From NCBI GenBank assembly GCA_947630415.1, contig CANRHM010000035.1, positions 1-11,723 of the forward strand: 11,723 nt of DNA, read 5' to 3'. Below the pieces are notes generated by a model. The model saw only the letters and a program-made list of their open reading frames with translations. It did not search any database and had not been told where the DNA came from. Shown piece by piece: positions 6,136 through 11,723 of the stretch. The DNA is from an uncultured Bacilli bacterium. GTDB taxonomy: Bacteria; Bacillota_I; Bacilli_A; RF39; UBA660. The position numbers and the translations under genes were made by a program. The first letter of the stretch is position 1; each line of letters begins with the position of its first letter.

Positions 6136-7527
6136 TCACATAATACTTTTTCTTCTACGATAATAAGATGGATTATAACTTGCCCGTGGCATTACTTTTC
6201 TAACAGTATTATTTAAACTATTTGCCCCAGCATTTATGAAAGCATCACTAGCACTAAACTTTTTATTATTTTGTTTGTTCCCTAATCTTTGTCCAGCCAC
6301 ATACATTTTACTGCCCATAGTTGATGCAAGTCGTTGCATTCTAGTAGGAGATTCACCATTAGCTGAATCAGTTACACCAAGACTACCTAAAGCAACACCA
6401 CTCTGTGATAAAACTTGTGATCCTAATGATTTTCCACCTTTTATAGCACCACCAGTTGCTAATAAACCAGCACCTAATGTTGCACCAGTAGCAACTGTTG
6501 CACCAATTCCAGCCATTTTTCCATAACCCATTAATGACATTAATTGTTCTCTACCACTAGAAGCACTTACATTAGCACCAATGAATCTATTAATTACTTG
6601 ACTACCTGTTAAGATAAATGTTGCACAACCTAGATATAATAAAGACTTAATAGTTATATTCATAAAAGTATTACTAAAGAAAGTAGTTGCATTTATTTCT
6701 TGCATTACCATAATTGTTAGATTAACAATTAACATTAGAACAACACTTTGGAGTGCTAAAGATACTAATTGTTCTATAACTGCTCCTCTTCGTTGCTTAT
6801 TGCCAATACTAGTTGCGAAAACAATTGGCGATATTACAAATAGAAATAAAAATTCAATTTGTCTTCTTCCTAACATTATTCCAGCAAAAAATAAACTATA
6901 TAAAAAAAAGCCACCACTTAAAATACACATAACCCAATTTATTTCATATTTATAATCTTTTTCATCTGATAATATAACTCTTGATTTTGTAACATATTTA
7001 TCAAGATACTTCTCATCACTATCAAAAGAGCCATTTTCTACTAATTGTTCTATACTTTTATCTTCATCAAATTTATCACTATTTTTATATCCATCTCGAT
7101 AAGAAATAAACATAGTTAATAAAGAGCTACTTAACTTTGTATCCGCATTAGTTTCAAATATGTTACTTGTATAATTTGTTAGAGTTAATGAAAAATTAGA
7201 AACTTGAACAAACATAAATGTAGATAACATAATTAAACCCCCACATTTAATAATTTCTATTGCTATATTCTTAATCGAAGTTTCATTATCTGCATCTAAA
7301 ATCTTATTAATAAATTTCCATATTATAAATAACGCAAAAAGTGTTATAGATATAGCCATAATTCCTGTATATAAATTTTTAAAAAGATCGTTGTTAGATA
7401 GTGAATTGATTATATCAAAAGCATTTAATTTTTTTATTACTTCAATAAGTCCATCTATCATATTATAGATAAAACTTACAATATACCACCCTAGACTTCT
7501 TAATAAATCAAAAACTTTTATCATCAT
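6136..7527 (-). CDS. VirB6/TrbL-like polytopic channel protein
   Basis: A 463-residue protein. Hydrophobic segments lie near residues 8-27, 53-73, 92-112, 197-218, 224-240, 256-276 and 293-310, with a polar, probably external, loop between about 113 and 195. The RRQIEFLFLFVISPIVFATS stretch followed by a basic turn and more spans is typical of TrbL/VirB6 proteins, which form the inner-membrane core of the conjugation channel. After residue 330 comes a Gly/Ala-rich stretch (GYGKMAGIGATVATGATLGA and onward) and a basic tail ending YYRRRK. ATG-ATG starts at 7527/7524; AGG nine bases upstream is a weak ribosome site. It follows the VirB2-like gene by 11 bases and precedes the VirB3-like gene by 31. 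Confidence 0.8.
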   Translation of the reverse strand: MMIKVFDLLRSLGWYIVSFIYNMIDGLIEVIKKLNAFDIINSLSNNDLFKNLYTGIMAISITLFALFIIWKFINKILDADNETSIKNIAIEIIKCGGLIMLSTFMFVQVSNFSLTLTNYTSNIFETNADTKLSSSLLTMFISYRDGYKNSDKFDEDKSIEQLVENGSFDSDEKYLDKYVTKSRVILSDEKDYKYEINWVMCILSGGFFLYSLFFAGIMLGRRQIEFLFLFVISPIVFATSIGNKQRRGAVIEQLVSLALQSVVLMLIVNLTIMVMQEINATTFFSNTFMNITIKSLLYLGCATFILTGSQVINRFIGANVSASSGREQLMSLMGYGKMAGIGATVATGATLGAGLLATGGAIKGGKSLGSQVLSQSGVALGSLGVTDSANGESPTRMQRLASTMGSKMYVAGQRLGNKQNNKKFSASDAFINAGANSLNNTVRKVMPRASYNPSYYRRRKSIM

Positions 7528-7538
7528 AAAGCATTAAC

Positions 7539-7820
7539 CTATGTGAATAATCTAATTATAATATTAACCATTGATATAGCAAATAAAATTCCGAATATTC
7601 CAATTAAAGTTTGTTTTATTCCTGCTTTTACTCTAGGTTTTTGGTCGAAATCAACAATCGCATACATAATAAAACTTATTACAAGAGCAACTCCAGCTAA
7701 TGATAAACCAATTGCTAAAGCCCAATCCGTAATTTGTTTAATAATTTTTAAGACGGTATCAACAGTATATGTTCCACCTTCTAATTCTTGAATTGCTAAA
7801 AAATTTATTAATTTTTTCAT
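7539..7820 (-). CDS. VirB2/TrbC-like small two-span membrane protein
   Basis: A 93-residue protein with two membrane spans (about 32-56, DWALAIGLSLAGVALVISFI, and 70-91, TLIGIFGILFAISMVNIII), separated by a short basic loop (DFDQKPRVKAGIKQ). This resembles VirB2/TrbC-type subunits, the pilin-like component in Gram-negative systems whose Gram-positive equivalents probably line the channel. The leader up to residue 28 lacks a clear signal-peptidase site. AAGGGTGA six bases before ATG gives a firm start. It is the first of the membrane genes and directly follows the unknown 7844-8515 gene. Confidence 0.72.
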   Translation of the reverse strand: MKKLINFLAIQELEGGTYTVDTVLKIIKQITDWALAIGLSLAGVALVISFIMYAIVDFDQKPRVKAGIKQTLIGIFGILFAISMVNIIIRLFT

Positions 7821-7843
7821 TATACTTCACCCTTTCTACTAAT

Positions 7844-8515
7844 TTATTTTGACATTTCTATATCTTTATCTAATCTTTTGATTAATGTATTATCTATGTG
7901 AGAATTAACTATATCTTTATCGCAAATAATACTTTCTATTCCAACTTTATCGTTATTTCCAGCAACATAATATTTTCCATAGAATGAATTATCTCTATCT
8001 GAATAGTTCCTCTCAAATATTAATGGTACAGTATTTTCACAATTTGAGTGATAAATCGCAAAAAAACCTTTTTGCTTCGATTTTAAAGCTCCATCTACAT
8101 AGATGTCGTTATCAACGATAAAGCCGATAACTTCATAATATTGATTAAACTCTTCACTATATGCTTGTCCTCTAACTAATGGACCTATTCCCGTAGGTTT
8201 TAGTTCTAGTTCTTTTGTGTTTGAATTTTTAATAATGTCTAAACATCTTTTTATTTTTTCTTCCATTGTGGAATTATCTAATTCTTCCATAGATTGATAA
8301 TACCAAGTACAATTTTCTATTAATTCTGACTTTTCTTCTAATACTTCCTTAATAAATAAGTTATTTTTTACCATATAACTTTGCTCTTTTGCACACCATA
8401 AATCTAAAGTAGTAAAAAAGACTTGATTATCATAATCAAGTCCTAAAAAATAATACTTATTGCCATCAAGACCTATAAATGCTTGACCTTTTTTTATTTC
8501 ATCTTTCATACTCAT
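7844..8515 (-). CDS. Unrecognised soluble protein with an internal duplication
   Basis: I do not recognise the family. The 223-residue chain has no membrane span or signal. Two related segments are visible: residues about 9-34 (KGQAFIGLDGNKYYFLGLDY, DNQVFF) and 115-140 (RGQAYSEEFNQYYEVIGFIV, DNDIYV), sharing the pattern [KR]GQA[FY], YY, G, DN; both look beta-rich and suggest an ancient tandem domain. An upstream in-frame ATG at 8557 gives an awkward N-terminus buried in the preceding gene; GAAAGGGG (8521-8528) five bases before ATG 8515 supports this start, which overlaps the previous gene by 17 bases. It lies between SSB and the channel genes; an accessory or anti-defence role is conceivable but not shown by the sequence. 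Confidence 0.75.
   Translation of the reverse strand: MSMKDEIKKGQAFIGLDGNKYYFLGLDYDNQVFFTTLDLWCAKEQSYMVKNNLFIKEVLEEKSELIENCTWYYQSMEELDNSTMEEKIKRCLDIIKNSNTKELELKPTGIGPLVRGQAYSEEFNQYYEVIGFIVDNDIYVDGALKSKQKGFFAIYHSNCENTVPLIFERNYSDRDNSFYGKYYVAGNNDKVGIESIICDKDIVNSHIDNTLIKRLDKDIEMSK
8407..8445 (-). terminator. Terminator-like hairpin inside the 7844-8515 gene
   Basis: On the minus strand GACTTGATTA-TGA-TAATCAAGTC (8442-8420) is a perfect 10-bp stem with a 3-base loop followed immediately by TTTTTT. The arrangement is that of an intrinsic terminator facing the direction of transcription, but it sits in codons 25-34 of an open gene. It could attenuate the downstream channel genes when translation of this gene is poor; chance in AT-rich DNA is possible. 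Confidence 0.35.
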
Positions 8516-9290
8516 CATTTCCCCTTTCTTTTTTTTCAAAAGGATTATCATTTTCATAAGCTACTGCAAAATCATAATTCTTTAAAAATTTAGTATAACC
8601 AAGAATAATATCATCTGAACCATATAAATCTCCCTCAAAAACTTTAACTTTATTTTCATTTTGTATAAAAGTTGCTTCACCTAAATTCCCAGTTTTTTTG
8701 TTATGAGTGAATAAATATAAATAATCATTACCATTAATTTGTAATTTAGCTTTGGTTAATTTTTCAATCGGCGTTAAATCATCTTGTGTTTGATTATCGC
8801 TATTTTTTATTGTTCTTCTATCATCATTAAACTTAGTTGGTAAACCCCCATAACCACATATTTTATATTCACCATCATCAATAACTATATAATCTTCCAA
8901 ATGATATTTTTTTACTTCGTCTTTCAAGATTTTAAAATCTTCATCAGTAAAATTTTCTTCTTCTTTTAATTCTTTCCAATCATCATAATCTACGTGGCAC
9001 ATAGTTGACTCACTATGACAAATAGTATCATATACATATTTTAATAATGGGCTTAATTCACTTACTTTAGGTAAAGATAACTCTACTCCATTATTTTTTT
9101 CTACCAAATTTAATAAGCAATTTTCAATTTCTATTGAATTTGCGTCATTATAATCACACCCAATATCTGACGTATTAAAATACTCTATAGCATTTGCTAT
9201 TTGATGAGTAGATAAATTTTCTACTAAATAATTAACATATAAATCGTCTGAATCATTCCAATAATTTAATATTTTATATTTATACTTCAT
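8499..9290 (-). CDS. Unrecognised acidic protein downstream of SSB
   Basis: A 263-residue soluble protein rich in Asp/Glu, with no membrane span. I recognise no domain. The N-terminal half is predicted largely helical with acidic stretches (DYDDWKELKEEENFTDEDFK) and a CH-x5-CH arrangement at residues 91-99 that might bind metal. The C-terminal part (about 180-250, INGNDYLYLFTHNKKTGNLG and following) looks like a beta-rich domain separated by a polar, Asn/Asp/Gln linker. It starts three bases after the SSB stop, with only a weak GGA upstream, so its translation is probably coupled to SSB. Acidic proteins encoded next to SSB in conjugative elements are sometimes anti-restriction DNA mimics (ArdA-like), but no ArdA motif is seen here. 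Confidence 0.75.
   Translation of the reverse strand: MKYKYKILNYWNDSDDLYVNYLVENLSTHQIANAIEYFNTSDIGCDYNDANSIEIENCLLNLVEKNNGVELSLPKVSELSPLLKYVYDTICHSESTMCHVDYDDWKELKEEENFTDEDFKILKDEVKKYHLEDYIVIDDGEYKICGYGGLPTKFNDDRRTIKNSDNQTQDDLTPIEKLTKAKLQINGNDYLYLFTHNKKTGNLGEATFIQNENKVKVFEGDLYGSDDIILGYTKFLKNYDFAVAYENDNPFEKKERGNDEYER
8521..8528 (-). promoter_or_regulatory. Ribosome binding site GAAAGGGG that decides the 7844-8515 start
   Basis: Three in-frame ATGs follow at 8518, 8515 and 8509, at 2, 5 and 11 bases. The spacing best suits 8515. The longer reading from 8557 would place this site inside the coding sequence and has no site of its own. Confidence 0.6.
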
Positions 9291-9293
9291 AAC

Positions 9294-9692
9294 TTATCGT
9301 TCCATTTCAGTTACAGTGTTTTCTTTATTTTGATTGCTAGAAGTATATACTTTATTATTTTTTCTATCAGTAATTTCAAAACCTAAAATATCTATTGTTT
9401 TTTCTTTAAATGTTTTACCATCTTTTTCAATATCTTTTGAATAAGTAGCAATTCTACCTTTTACAGTAATCCAATCACCTTTTTGAATAACCGCACCATA
9501 AGTTTTAACTAATTCGCCTCTCAATATAATTGGTACATATTGTGTAGTTCCATTATTATTTTGAGCTAAATCGAATCTTAACAATTGTTTACCATTTGAA
9601 GTTGTATAAACATCATTAATATTTGCTACATTCCCTTCTAATTCAAATCTATTTCTTGAATTTCTTACTTCTCTTTCCATTTCGTTTTTCAT
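9294..9692 (-). CDS. ssb: Single-stranded DNA-binding protein (OB fold)
   Basis: A 132-residue protein. Residues about 14-108 follow the SSB OB-fold pattern: NRFELEGNVANI, then KQLLRFDLAQNN, then YVPIILRGELVKTYGAVIQKGD, then ITVKGRIATYSKDIEKDGKT. SSBs of conjugative elements coat the transferred strand and aid its conversion in the recipient. The C-terminal tail is short and ends TVTEMER, without the acidic DDDIPF-like tip through which chromosomal SSB recruits partners, so this may be a DNA-coating form only. ATG overlaps the preceding stop (ATGA); AGGAG lies 10 bases upstream. A second in-frame ATG four codons on is possible. Confidence 0.88.
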   Translation of the reverse strand: MKNEMEREVRNSRNRFELEGNVANINDVYTTSNGKQLLRFDLAQNNNGTTQYVPIILRGELVKTYGAVIQKGDWITVKGRIATYSKDIEKDGKTFKEKTIDILGFEITDRKNNKVYTSSNQNKENTVTEMER

Positions 9693-10069
9693 CTTTCTAA
9701 TCTCTCCTTTTCTATTTTGTATTTATCCATAACGAATCTCCATAATTTTGTTTCAAATTCGTTAGTTGTTTCCAAATCACAATTGTTATCACATAAAAAA
9801 TCTAAAAAATCACAATTTTCTTGTCCATTTCTTGATAATTGACCTATATTAAATATAATTACCTTTGGGTATTTTCCCATTACTATATCTTCTTTTAGGT
9901 GTTCAAATTCTTTTCTGCCTTTTAAAGTATGACGGTCTTTTACTCTATCAAAATAAATAGTATAATCATAATTTTTCGTAAGACACCAATCTATAATCTT
10001 ATTTATAAAATTATCTTTTAGTTTTTTACTTCTACCTATCAAGCTAACATATACAGCAACTTTTTCCAT
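9689..10069 (-). CDS. Stand-alone, active-site-degenerate serine-recombinase-like domain
   Basis: A 126-residue protein resembling the resolvase/invertase catalytic domain: KVAVYVSLIGRSKK at the N-terminus, GRKEFEHLKEDIVMGKYPKV in the middle and IIFNIGQLSRNGQENCDFLD after it. In active enzymes these read Y-x-R-V-S-T and L-x-R-L-x-R; here the Arg-Val-Ser core is Ser-Leu-Ile and the first Arg of the second motif is Gln, so the nucleophilic Ser and a key Arg appear lost. There is no DNA-binding C-terminal domain. It is therefore unlikely to recombine DNA; a regulatory or structural role is possible. AAAGGT about eight bases before ATG supports the start, and its stop overlaps the SSB start. Confidence 0.65.
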   Translation of the reverse strand: MEKVAVYVSLIGRSKKLKDNFINKIIDWCLTKNYDYTIYFDRVKDRHTLKGRKEFEHLKEDIVMGKYPKVIIFNIGQLSRNGQENCDFLDFLCDNNCDLETTNEFETKLWRFVMDKYKIEKERLER

Positions 10070-10107
10070 ATTCTTTACCTTTCAAATTATTGTATAAAAA
10101 CATTAAT

Positions 10108-10737
10108 TTATATCATACTTTCGTTATCTAAATCAAATACAAATACTAATTGTTTATTAGTGTTAATTTTGCAAGTAATTAATGTTAAATTACTTGCATT
10201 TTTATTTTTAATAAGATTAGCACTACCAGTCTTATCTACTTCATAAAATCTTTTTAATTTATATGAATATTTAATACCGTTATAATAAACATAAGCATAG
10301 TCATCTATTTCAAGTTTTACTAAATTATTAAAATAAGCATATTGCCCTGTTCCACTATGCCCTGCTAAAATAAAATTACCATTTTTTATATTAGGATAGT
10401 CAGAACCATTTAATATTTCAATATTTTTATTTACATTATTTTTTGAGGAAGTTATATCATATAACCCTTTTTTTAAATTAATTTTAGGAATTTCTAAAAT
10501 AGCGATAAAATCTTCATTATTATTAGATAAGTTATTTGTATTAGATTCAACATTATTTTTTTGTAATTTTATAAAGTTTTTAATTTTATCTTCTTCTTGT
10601 TTTTTAGCAAAGTAAATGTTAAATTGTTTTAATGATATTATGCCAATACCAAACACAAGAAGTAAAAAAGAGCCGATATAAATAACTCGACTCTTATTTT
10701 TTCTTTTTATCTTTTCTTTTTTCTTTATTAAATTCAT
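10108..10737 (-). CDS. Sortase (membrane-anchored cysteine transpeptidase)
   Basis: A 209-residue protein with a basic N-terminus, one membrane span (about 18-35, VIYIGSFLLLVFGIGIISL) and an extracellular sortase domain (about 76-205). LEIPKINLKKGLY, GSDYP, LAGHSG with His127, and TLITC with Cys189 are the sortase landmarks. The usual active-site Arg after the Cys is not seen: the strand reads NTNKQLVFVFD, with Lys195/Gln196 in its place, which may reflect a subfamily rather than inactivity. It starts inside the end of the surface-protein gene (44-base overlap) with AGGAG nine bases before the ATG, so it almost certainly serves that protein. An adhesin-anchoring role in cell-cell contact during transfer is inferred. 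Confidence 0.88.
   Translation of the reverse strand: MNLIKKKEKIKRKNKSRVIYIGSFLLLVFGIGIISLKQFNIYFAKKQEEDKIKNFIKLQKNNVESNTNNLSNNNEDFIAILEIPKINLKKGLYDITSSKNNVNKNIEILNGSDYPNIKNGNFILAGHSGTGQYAYFNNLVKLEIDDYAYVYYNGIKYSYKLKRFYEVDKTGSANLIKNKNASNLTLITCKINTNKQLVFVFDLDNESMI
10170..10198 (+). repeat. 11-bp inverted repeat over the sortase active-site codons
   Basis: TGCAAGTAATT (10170-10180) and its exact complement (10188-10198) enclose a 7-base loop. On the plus strand a T-rich stretch (ATTTTTATTTTT) follows, as in an intrinsic terminator opposite to the genes; on the minus strand A-runs follow instead. It covers the codons for NASNLTLITC. A block to antisense transcription is conceivable; coincidence is also likely in such AT-rich DNA. 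Confidence 0.3.
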
Positions 10738-11723
10738 ATATGAATTCTCCTATTCCAATAGTAATTGCAATAATTCCTATTAATTCAATAGTACGATTAT
10801 CTTTTATTTGAGTATCTGGCACACGAATATTTACCATAGTAAATTCTATAACTTTACCATCTTCAGTGATTTCAAAGTATTGCTTTTCTGTATTCAACTC
10901 ATAATGTTCTAGTGTTTCTACCTCTTGCCAATAGTAATAACCATATTCAAGTTCTAATTCAATATCACCATTTTCATCAGTAGTGTATAAACCAAGAAAA
11001 TTATCATTAATATCATAAAGTTCAAACTTAACACCAACTAATGGATTACCATTCTCATCAGTCTTATGTAATTTAACTTTGGAACGAATAATATCATTAA
11101 CTGCTGAAAATTCGATTACTTCGCCATCAGTATCAACTATAAATGAGATTTTTTCAGTATTTAAAACTAAATTCTCTAATGTTTCTACTTCTAACCAGTA
11201 ATATTCTCCATATTCTAGCTCTACCTCGATATAACCATTCTCGTCAGTTTCATAAGTACCTAGTAAATTATTATCTTTATCATATAGGTTATATTTAATC
11301 CCTTTTTGTGGTACTCCTTTATCGTCAGTTTTATATAACTTAACTTTGGAACGAATAATGTCATTAACTGCAGATAACTTGATTACTTCTCCGTCAGCAT
11401 CAACTACAAAAGGTATTTCTTCGGTATTTAAAACTAGATTCTCTAATGTTTCTATCTCTTTCCAGTAATACTTGCCATATTCTAGCTCTACCTCGATATA
11501 ACCATTCTCGTCAGTTTCATAAGTACCTAAATAATTGTCCCATCTATCATATAGGTTATATTTAATTCCTTTTTGTGGCACTCCTTTATCATCAGTTTTA
11601 TATAGTTTAACTTTAGATCTAATAGTTCTATTAATAGCTTTAAGTCTTATTACTTCGCCATCAACTCTTACTTTAAATGGAATTAAATCAGTATTTAAAA
11701 CTAGGTGTTTTAAAGTCTTTACT
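10694..11723 (-). CDS. Cna_B/SpaA-type repeat surface protein with sorting signal, C-terminal part
   Basis: The frame is open to the right edge; an internal GTG at 11581 could be mistaken for a start, but the repeat pattern continues upstream of it (TLKHLVLNTDLIPFKVRVDG), so the true start lies outside. The visible 342 residues consist of Cna_B-like units of about 89 residues, each opening with SKVKLYKTD, containing YYWxExETLE and closing with AVND or MVN; the Lys, Glu and Asn are those expected for self-formed isopeptide bonds. The C-terminus has VPDTQ, a hydrophobic segment (IELIGIIAITIGIGEFIYEF) and a basic tail (KEKRKDKKKK), a sortase sorting signal with VPDTQ in place of LPXTG. It is probably a stalk-like adhesin anchored by the overlapping sortase; the binding domain would be beyond the window. 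Confidence 0.87.
   Translation of the reverse strand, partial: VKTLKHLVLNTDLIPFKVRVDGEVIRLKAINRTIRSKVKLYKTDDKGVPQKGIKYNLYDRWDNYLGTYETDENGYIEVELEYGKYYWKEIETLENLVLNTEEIPFVVDADGEVIKLSAVNDIIRSKVKLYKTDDKGVPQKGIKYNLYDKDNNLLGTYETDENGYIEVELEYGEYYWLEVETLENLVLNTEKISFIVDTDGEVIEFSAVNDIIRSKVKLHKTDENGNPLVGVKFELYDINDNFLGLYTTDENGDIELELEYGYYYWQEVETLEHYELNTEKQYFEITEDGKVIEFTMVNIRVPDTQIKDNRTIELIGIIAITIGIGEFIYEFNKEKRKDKKKK
10808..10822 (-). other. Codons of the VPDTQ sorting motif
   Basis: These 15 bases encode VPDTQ, followed by a polar hexapeptide, a hydrophobic span and a Lys/Arg tail. The order motif-span-basic tail is that of wall-sorting signals; the motif keeps the Pro and Thr of LPXTG but has Val at position 1 and Gln at position 5. 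Whether cleavage occurs after Thr is inferred from the family. Confidence 0.65.
10829..11620 (-). repeat. Tandem 267-bp Cna_B coding repeats
   Basis: Two units, 11354-11620 and 11087-11353, are nearly identical in DNA, including long stretches without change around VPQKGIKYNLYD and LEYGxYYW. A third unit, 10829-11086, is clearly diverged (VGVKFELYDINDNF, HYELNTEKQYFE), and a fourth is cut at the edge (11621-11723). The phase is an exact multiple of codons, so gain or loss of units by recombination would keep the frame and alter stalk length. Confidence 0.88.

Noticed and set aside
6136..6138. Mycoplasma-type recoding of TGA as Trp
   Set aside because: TGA ends several frames at sensible positions with a ribosome site and new start nearby, reading through soon meets TAA, and Trp is encoded by TGG throughout, so the standard code applies.
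6236..6526. Plus-strand open frame opposite the VirB6-like C-terminus
   Set aside because: It is the antisense image of the Gly/Ala-rich coding stretch and has Pro/Ala bias expected from that; no independent support.
7543..7791. Plus-strand open frame opposite the VirB2-like gene
   Set aside because: Fully contained antisense to a gene with a good ribosome site and a clear membrane topology.
11579..11581. GTG as start codon of the Cna_B-type protein
   Set aside because: The frame stays open upstream to the window edge and the repeat pattern continues there, so the GTG is an internal Val codon.

Overview
The window is a strongly AT-rich stretch in which every credible gene lies on the minus strand, so transcription runs from high to low coordinates. 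The genes are tightly packed with many stop/start overlaps, use the standard code (TGA, TAA and TAG all act as stops), and mostly have Gram-positive AGGAGG/GGGTGA-type ribosome sites. With a Cna_B-type wall protein, a sortase, a VirB3/VirB4/VirB6-type secretion set, SSB and an HUH relaxase, this is best read as part of an integrative and conjugative element or conjugative plasmid of a low-GC Bacillota (a gut Bacilli or Clostridia lineage is plausible but not provable here). No integrase, coupling ATPase (VirD4/TcpA type) or attachment site is visible; they may lie outside the window.

Right part (11723 to 10108): the 3' part of a repeat-containing, sortase-anchored surface protein with a VPDTQ sorting motif, overlapping the gene of its probable cognate sortase. 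Next (10069 to 7844) comes an accessory block: a small, active-site-degenerate relative of the serine-recombinase catalytic domain, an SSB, and two unrecognised soluble proteins, one with an internal duplication. Then (7820 to 2167) comes the mating channel: a VirB2/TrbC-like two-span membrane protein, a VirB6/TrbL-like multispan protein, a VirB3/PrgI-like protein, the VirB4 ATPase, a 61-residue unknown and a membrane-anchored M23 peptidoglycan hydrolase.

A non-coding gap (1899 to 2166) separates this from the mobilisation operon. It holds several inverted and direct repeats and is the best candidate for the origin of transfer plus the mob promoter; one copy of its repeat lies between the putative -35 and -10. 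The mobilisation operon (1898 to the left edge) encodes a ribbon-helix-helix protein, an IS3-OrfA-like helix-turn-helix protein, a second ribbon-helix-helix protein with a coiled coil, and a MobP/MobL-type relaxase cut by the window edge.

Proposed joint working (inference): the ribbon-helix-helix proteins and relaxase assemble on the repeat region and nick it, the VirB-like channel exports the strand, the M23 enzyme opens the wall, the sortase-anchored adhesin holds cells together, and SSB plus the unknown accessory proteins may protect incoming DNA. The less usual points are the structured gap, the paired ribbon-helix-helix genes around an IS-type helix-turn-helix gene, the apparently Arg-less sortase, the degenerate recombinase domain, and terminator-like hairpins inside coding sequence.
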